Assembly: GCF_014650695.1 (NCBI RefSeq)
Contig: NZ_BMVL01000012.1
Span: 155,999-219,998 of the forward strand
Length of the DNA stretch: 64,000 bases
From: Streptomyces avidinii
GTDB taxonomy: Bacteria > Actinomycetota > Actinomycetes > Streptomycetales > Streptomycetaceae
Reading direction: 5' to 3'
Position 1 is the first letter of the stretch. Each line of letters begins with the position of its first letter. The notes beneath the pieces were generated by a model. That model did not search any database, had not been told where the DNA came from, and worked only from the letters and a program-made list of their open reading frames with translations. The position numbers and the translations under genes were made by a program. This document shows, in pieces, positions 59,320 to 64,000 of this stretch.

Positions 59320-60669
59320 CTACTGCGTGAGGTACGCGGGGGCGCTCACGGGCAGGATAAATCGGAACTCGGCGCCGCCGCCGGGGCCGCGACCGACCGT
59401 GATGGTCCCGCCGTGGGCCTCCACGATGCCCTTGACGATGTACAGGCCCAGGCCGGTGCCGCCGCGCTTGCTCCCCCGCCAGAAGCGGGTGAAGACGCGG
59501 CCCATCGACTCCTCGGGGATCCCGGGGCCTTCGTCGGACACGGTGACGGCGGTTCCTTTCTCATGCGGCGACACCCCGATGGTGACCGTTCCCTCGCCGT
59601 GGCGCACCGCATTTTCGAGGAGGTTGCCGAGGATCTGGTCGATCTTGTCCGGATCGGCCCACAGGTCGGGGAGCGGGCGGCTGACGCTCACGAGGAACCG
59701 CTCGGGGGCCTGTCCGTTCGCGGTGAGCGCCTGCACGTGCCGGCCGACGGCGGTGGCGATGTCCACCGGCTGCCGGCGCACCTCCAGGCGACCGGAGTCG
59801 ATGCGGGAGATGTCGAGCAGTTCGGCGATGAGGCGGGTGACGCGGTTGGCGTCGGCGTCGACGGTCTCCAGCATCAGCCGCTTCTGGTCGTCCGTGAACC
59901 GCTCCCACTTGGCGAGCAGGGTGGCCGTGAACCCCTTGACCGAGGTCAGCGGGGAGCGCAGCTCGTGGGCGACGGTGGCGATCAGCTCGGCGTGGCTGCG
60001 CTCGGTGCGGCGGCGGGCCTCGGTACCGCGCAGGGTGACCACGAGGCGGCGCAGCGGGCCGGTGGGGTGCGTACGGATGTAGCTGGCGGAGACCAGCACC
60101 TCGCGCCCGCCGGGGAGCAGCAGGTTCCGTTCGGGCTGTCCGCGGCGGGTGGCGAGGCCCCCGTACGGGTCGGTCAGCGCCCACCAGCGGCGGCCTTCGA
60201 GGTCCTCCAGCGGGAGCGCCCGGTCGATGCGCCTGCCGAGTGCCTGTGCGGGGTCGGTCGCGGTCATCCGGGCGGCGGCCCGGTTGAAGCAGATGACCCG
60301 CCCGGTGGCGTCGGCGACGACCAGCCCGTCGGGCAGGGTGTCGGGGTCGATCCCGAAGCCGAGCCCCTCCCCGGGAGCGTCTTCGTCCGGAACCGTCCCG
60401 GCCGTCCCGCGGGCCGCCGGCCCCGGCGTGCCGGCCTGCGCCGGTACGGAGCACCGCGTGCCCGCGGCCCGTCCCGGGGGTACGGCGCCGGCCCGGCCTG
60501 CCGGGGCGGCGTCCACGGGCCCGCCCGTGCGGGTGCCGGCCGGAGCCTGCGGCGGGACGCCGGCCAGAGCCTCGGCCTGCGACGGGACCCGGGCGGCGCC
60601 GGGTGCGGCCGGCACCGGTGCACCGGCCGTCGTATCGGCCCCCGGTGAGCTGTTCGTACCGACGGTCAT
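59320..60669 (-). CDS. Orphan soluble PAS histidine kinase
   Basis: A 449-aa sensor kinase without any membrane segment. Residues 1 to about 100 are low-complexity, Ala/Pro/Gly-rich; then a PAS-like domain (LPDGLVVADATGRVICFNRAAARM, about 112-200), a HisKA domain with the phosphoacceptor H235 in AHELRSPLTSVKGF, and an HATPase domain with NLLENAVRHGEG (N box), DEGPGIPEE (G1) and GTGLGLYIVK (G2). No response-regulator gene is adjacent, so the partner is unknown. ATG 60669 is chosen; a longer frame starts at 60720. It lies 55 bases downstream of the SpoU methyltransferase gene. Confidence 0.92.
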   Translation of the reverse strand: MTVGTNSSPGADTTAGAPVPAAPGAARVPSQAEALAGVPPQAPAGTRTGGPVDAAPAGRAGAVPPGRAAGTRCSVPAQAGTPGPAARGTAGTVPDEDAPGEGLGFGIDPDTLPDGLVVADATGRVICFNRAAARMTATDPAQALGRRIDRALPLEDLEGRRWWALTDPYGGLATRRGQPERNLLLPGGREVLVSASYIRTHPTGPLRRLVVTLRGTEARRRTERSHAELIATVAHELRSPLTSVKGFTATLLAKWERFTDDQKRLMLETVDADANRVTRLIAELLDISRIDSGRLEVRRQPVDIATAVGRHVQALTANGQAPERFLVSVSRPLPDLWADPDKIDQILGNLLENAVRHGEGTVTIGVSPHEKGTAVTVSDEGPGIPEESMGRVFTRFWRGSKRGGTGLGLYIVKGIVEAHGGTITVGRGPGGGAEFRFILPVSAPAYLTQ

Positions 60670-60724
60670 GTCCCCGTACCCCACATCTCCGAGTAGCGCA
60701 GTGGGCCCCCGGGCTGCCACATTA

Positions 60725-61594
<870 letters not shown>

Positions 61595-61703
61595 GGTCTC
61601 TGCGGTTCTCTCTCGGGGGTGCGGGGCGCGCGGGCGCGGGCGGTGCGGGGCGCGCGGAGCGCGGGCGGTACCGGCGGGGCGCCCCTGCGGTGCGGGGAAA
61701 GCA

Positions 61704-61738
61704 CTCGGACCCGCAGGCGAATCGCCTGCGGGTCCGAG
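61704..61738 (-). terminator. Terminator of the infC-rpmI-rplT operon
   Basis: A 17-bp perfect inverted repeat, CTCGGACCCGCAGGCGA and its complement, with a one-base centre, followed on the minus strand by TGCTTT. It lies 32 bases after the rplT stop. Confidence 0.85.
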
Positions 61739-61769
61739 GGTGCCGACTGCTTACGCGGCCGGCCAGGCC

Positions 61770-62156
61770 TTACGCAGCGGCCTTGGGGGCGTTGACGTCG
61801 GCCGGGAGCGCCTTCTGCGCAACCTCGACCAGCGCGGCGAACGCGTTGGCGTCGTTGACGGCCAGCTCCGCGAGGATCTTGCGGTCCACCTCGATGTTGG
61901 CGGCCTTCAGACCCTGGATGAGGCGGTTGTACGTCATGCCGTTCTGGCGGGCAGCGGCGTTGATGCGCTGGATCCACAGCTGACGGAAGTCGCCCTTGCG
62001 CTTCTTGCGGTCGTTGAAGTTGTAGACCAGCGAGTGGGTGACCTGCTCCTTGGCCTTGCGGTACAGGCGCGAACGCTGACCGCGGTAGCCGGAGGCCGCC
62101 TCGAGGATCGCCCGGCGCTTCTTGTGGGCGTTTACTGCCCGCTTGACGCGTGCCAC
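61770..62156 (-). CDS. rplT: 50S ribosomal protein L20
   Basis: A 128-aa ribosomal protein of the large subunit; binds 23S rRNA early in assembly. The basic N-terminus (RVKRAVNAHKKRRAIL), YRKAKEQV and QRINAAARQNGMTYNRLIQGLKAANIE are the L20 hallmarks. The start is GTG 62156. It is the third gene of infC-rpmI-rplT; L20 of other bacteria represses its own operon by binding the mRNA, but no such pseudoknot was recognised here. It ends before a strong terminator. Confidence 0.98.
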   Translation of the reverse strand: MARVKRAVNAHKKRRAILEAASGYRGQRSRLYRKAKEQVTHSLVYNFNDRKKRKGDFRQLWIQRINAAARQNGMTYNRLIQGLKAANIEVDRKILAELAVNDANAFAALVEVAQKALPADVNAPKAAA

Positions 62157-62258
62157 TTTTTAACTCCTTGTAGCGGGGCCGTGGGTGTCTTCACACGGCC
62201 CGAATTCGATGGGGTCCCGGTCTTGACGTCCCGCTCCCGCACTGGGGAGCGGAGGACG

Positions 62259-62453
62259 TCACTTGCCGAGAAGCTTCTTGATCTTCGCGGCGTCGCCGGG
62301 GGCCATCTCCGCGGTGCCGGTCAGGCGGCGGGTGACACGGGACGACTTGTGCTCGAGCAGGTGGCGCTTGCCGGCGCGCTCACGGAGCACCTTGCCGGAG
62401 CCGGTGATCTTGAAGCGCTTCTTGGAACCGCTGTGCGTCTTGTTCTTCGGCAT
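62259..62453 (-). CDS. rpmI: 50S ribosomal protein L35
   Basis: A 64-aa basic protein of the large subunit, beginning MPKNKTHSGSKKRFKITGSG, the conserved L35 signature, and ending KIKKLLGK. ATG 62453. Gap of about 100 bases to rplT and to infC, so the three genes form a compact operon transcribed from the promoter upstream of infC. Confidence 0.97.
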   Translation of the reverse strand: MPKNKTHSGSKKRFKITGSGKVLRERAGKRHLLEHKSSRVTRRLTGTAEMAPGDAAKIKKLLGK

Positions 62454-62556
62454 AGCGCCGTTATCTCCTCGTCGGTGGCGCTCCCGCCGGCCCTGTGGGG
62501 ACCGGCTGACGGGAGCGTCATGTTGTGTCGGTGATCCGAGACGGGCTGCCTCGGAA

Positions 62557-63267
62557 TCAGGCCTCGGCGTTCGCCTCGTCGGCCGGCGCCTCATCGGCAG
62601 CGGTCTCGGGGGCCTCGGCAGAGGCGACCTCGGTGGTGTCATCGACCTCGACGGCGGCGTCCTCGGAAGGAGCCTCGTCATCGGTGTGGGCGACACCCTG
62701 GCGCTCCGCCTTGCGGGCGGCCTGCGCCTCGCGGGCTTCGGCCATCGCCTCGGTCTTCTTCTTGTGCGGACCGAGGACCATGATCATGTTTCGGCCGTCC
62801 TGCTTCGGGTTCGACTCGATGAACCCGAGGTCCTCGACGTCCGAAGCGAGACGCTGCAGCAGTCGGTAGCCGAGTTCCGGCCGGGACTGCTCGCGACCAC
62901 GGAACATGATCGTGATCTTGACCTTGTCGCCCTGCTTGAGGAACCGAACGACGTGACCCTTCTTGGTGTCATAGTCGTGCGGGTCGATCTTCGGCCGGAG
63001 CTTCATTTCCTTGATGACCGTGTGCGCCTGGTTCTTGCGCGCCTCACGGGCCTTCATGGCCGACTCGTACTTGAACTTGCCGTAGTCCATGAGCTTGCAG
63101 ACCGGCGGGCGTGCGGACGCCGCGACCTCGACCAGGTCGAGGTCGTACTCCTGCGCGAGCTCAAGCGCCTTGGCAAGCGGCACGATGCCGACCTGCTCGC
63201 CGCTGGGACCGACAAGCCGTACCTCGGGAACGCGAATCCGGTCGTTGATGCGGGGCTCGGTGCTGAT
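62557..63267 (-). CDS. infC: Translation initiation factor IF-3, with apparent AUC start codon
   Basis: A 236-aa IF-3 (about 170 aa of core plus a long acidic C-terminal tail rich in Glu, Asp and Ala). It prevents 50S joining and checks the start codon and initiator tRNA. The core runs from STEPRINDRIRVPEVRLVGPSG through MDYGKFKYESAMK to GRNMIMVLGP. An AGGAGGA site lies three bases before an ATC at 63267-63265 that starts ISTEP; a conventional ATG at 63291 would place the ribosome binding site inside the gene. A rare AUU/AUC start is a known feature of IF-3 genes, allowing autoregulation. The annotated start in this class of genome may be 63291. Confidence 0.93.
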   Translation of the reverse strand: MSTEPRINDRIRVPEVRLVGPSGEQVGIVPLAKALELAQEYDLDLVEVAASARPPVCKLMDYGKFKYESAMKAREARKNQAHTVIKEMKLRPKIDPHDYDTKKGHVVRFLKQGDKVKITIMFRGREQSRPELGYRLLQRLASDVEDLGFIESNPKQDGRNMIMVLGPHKKKTEAMAEAREAQAARKAERQGVAHTDDEAPSEDAAVEVDDTTEVASAEAPETAADEAPADEANAEA

Positions 63268-63352
63268 GGATCCTCCTCGGTAGCACCACACGGCTGCCTG
63301 GCAGACAGCCGCTGACGTGTATTTCCGTCAGACCGACCGCAGCGGGAGAATG

Positions 63353-63383
63353 AAAAAAGCCCCGCCGGGCACAGGCAGGGGCT
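63353..63383 (-). terminator. Intrinsic terminator inside the infC leader (candidate attenuator)
   Basis: On the minus strand AGCCCC(T)GCC-TGTGCCC-GGC-GGGGCT is followed by TTTTTT, a textbook intrinsic terminator. It lies about 86 bases upstream of infC, well downstream of the likely promoter, so it must be read through or prevented for expression. Confidence 0.8.
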
Positions 63384-63441
63384 CCAAAACAACCGGAACA
63401 CCGCCGCGTGCGAACCGCGGGGCGTAAACTCGGGCAGCTTT

Positions 63442-63464
63442 CCATCGTCCGTACGGAACGATGG
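63442..63464 (-). promoter_or_regulatory. Upstream stem-loop in the infC leader
   Basis: CCATCG...CGATGG with an inner CCGTACGG palindrome makes a stable hairpin about 60 bases before the leader terminator. It could be part of an antiterminator or a protein-binding element. Confidence 0.5.
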
Positions 63465-63567
63465 ATGCCGCCTGACCGGTGACCCGCCGCCCCGGAGAGC
63501 AGTCAGGTGGGAGAACGGAGCCTCCACTTGTGGGCCGGGCACAGAAGTGTCCGGCCGGTCGAAGTAC

Positions 63568-63576
63568 ATACTAGCA
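63568..63576 (-). promoter_or_regulatory. Likely promoter of the infC operon (extended -10)
   Basis: TAGTAT at 63573-63568 preceded by TG (extended -10, TGC-TAGTAT) on the minus strand, with no clear -35 hexamer. It would give a leader of about 290 bases before infC. Confidence 0.55.
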
Positions 63577-63616
63577 CCCGCGCCGCAAGCCCGCCGCACG
63601 GCATATCGTGGGGCGC

Positions 63617-63994
63617 ATGACTGACGCGACACCCCCCACCGACCCCGCTGCCGACGGCGCCCCCGACTACGACACCATGACCCGCGACATCGCGGACGTG
63701 CCCGCCGTCGAGGTGATCACCACGGTGGCCGTGCACCTGCTGAGCGCCGCGGCGGTCAACCTGGGCCTGGACAAGCCGGACTCCGAGCACAAGGACCTCG
63801 ACGAGGCCCGCAAGCTGATCACGGCTCTGGCCGGCCTGGTCACCGCGAGCGCCACCGAGATCAGCTCCTTCCACGCGGCCCCGCTGCGGGACGGTCTGAA
63901 GTCGCTCCAGCTGGCCTTCCGCGAGGCCTCGATCGTGCCGGACGAGCCGGGCCAGGGGCCGGGCGAGAAGTTCACGGGTCCCGTCTTCGGCTGA
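63617..63994 (+). CDS. DUF1844 domain protein
   Basis: A 125-aa cytosolic protein of the DUF1844 family, recognisable by the central VITTVAVHLLSAAAVNLGL and ARKLITALAGLVTASATEIS helices. It is complete in the window, the stop being six bases from the edge. Function unknown; it is commonly next to infC in actinobacteria. ATG 63617; a longer frame begins at 63608. Confidence 0.85.
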   Translation: MTDATPPTDPAADGAPDYDTMTRDIADVPAVEVITTVAVHLLSAAAVNLGLDKPDSEHKDLDEARKLITALAGLVTASATEISSFHAAPLRDGLKSLQLAFREASIVPDEPGQGPGEKFTGPVFG

Positions 63995-64000
63995 GTCCGT

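Noticed and set aside
63054..63632. 192-codon frame through the infC leader starting near the promoter
   Set aside because: It overlaps infC out of frame and spans the leader terminator; its composition is that of a shadow frame.

Overview
The window is chromosomal DNA of a Streptomyces-type actinomycete. The evidence is a very high GC content with strong third-position GC bias, frequent GTG/TTG starts, an SsgB sporulation protein, many small actinobacterial membrane proteins, and a gene order (thrS ... ssgB ... cysG/cobT ... argGH ... argCJBDR ... pheST ... rplT-rpmI-infC) that I recognise as the conserved thrS-infC segment of Streptomyces core chromosomes. I see no integrase, transposase, phage gene or CRISPR array, so this is core rather than accessory DNA, even though it holds several uncharacterised genes.

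Layout. 1-5.8 kb: 3'-truncated thrS, a GNAT, a DUF4232 secreted protein, a translationally coupled pair of unknown function (a DUF4365 nuclease-fold protein plus a partner with a possible OB fold) and a DnaQ-like exonuclease. 5.9-8.6 kb: two tRNA-Val(CAC) genes flanking a giant multipass membrane protein. 8.6-14.7 kb: a PGPGW membrane protein, ssgB, a CGNR zinc-finger regulator, a DsbA-like protein, a double GNAT and pabB-pabC. 14.9-15.4 kb: a tRNA cluster Gly-Cys-Val-Val-Val. 15.6-24.6 kb: a 61-aa membrane protein, a Ser/Thr kinase, an SpoU methyltransferase, siroheme synthase, a BluB-CobT fusion with a long Pro/Glu-rich extension, and cobL (tetrapyrrole/B12 block). 24.6-28.5 kb: a GNAT and the metN-metI-metQ methionine importer, preceded by a Cys/Met-rich short upstream ORF. 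28.8-37.2 kb: two small membrane proteins, a GNAT, an ECF-type sigma factor, a Tat-exported glycerophosphodiesterase, PlsC, a beta-solenoid/membrane protein, a TetR-MFS pair with a clear palindromic operator, and a HAD-fold protein. 37.4-47.3 kb: arginine biosynthesis, argG and argH plus the overlapping operon argC-J-B-D-R, with ArgR-type palindromes. 47.5-54.9 kb: a degenerate histidine phosphatase, a MocR/EamA divergent pair whose start codons overlap, DUF1918, a GHL10 family glycosidase-like protein, 3-hydroxyacyl-CoA dehydrogenase, NUDIX and an NsdA-like HTH/TPR regulator. 55.5-64 kb: pheS-pheT, an orphan soluble histidine kinase, a second SpoU methyltransferase, and the infC-rpmI-rplT operon with an apparent AUC initiation codon for infC and a classical intrinsic terminator inside its leader, then a DUF1844 protein.

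The most interesting signals are regulatory and at junctions: the Cys-Met-Cys-Arg-Met-Cys leader ORF in front of metNIQ, the infC leader, the DUF4365 pair, the catalytically dead phosphatase, and the BluB-CobT fusion. Functional calls rest on motif recognition by eye; no database search was run.
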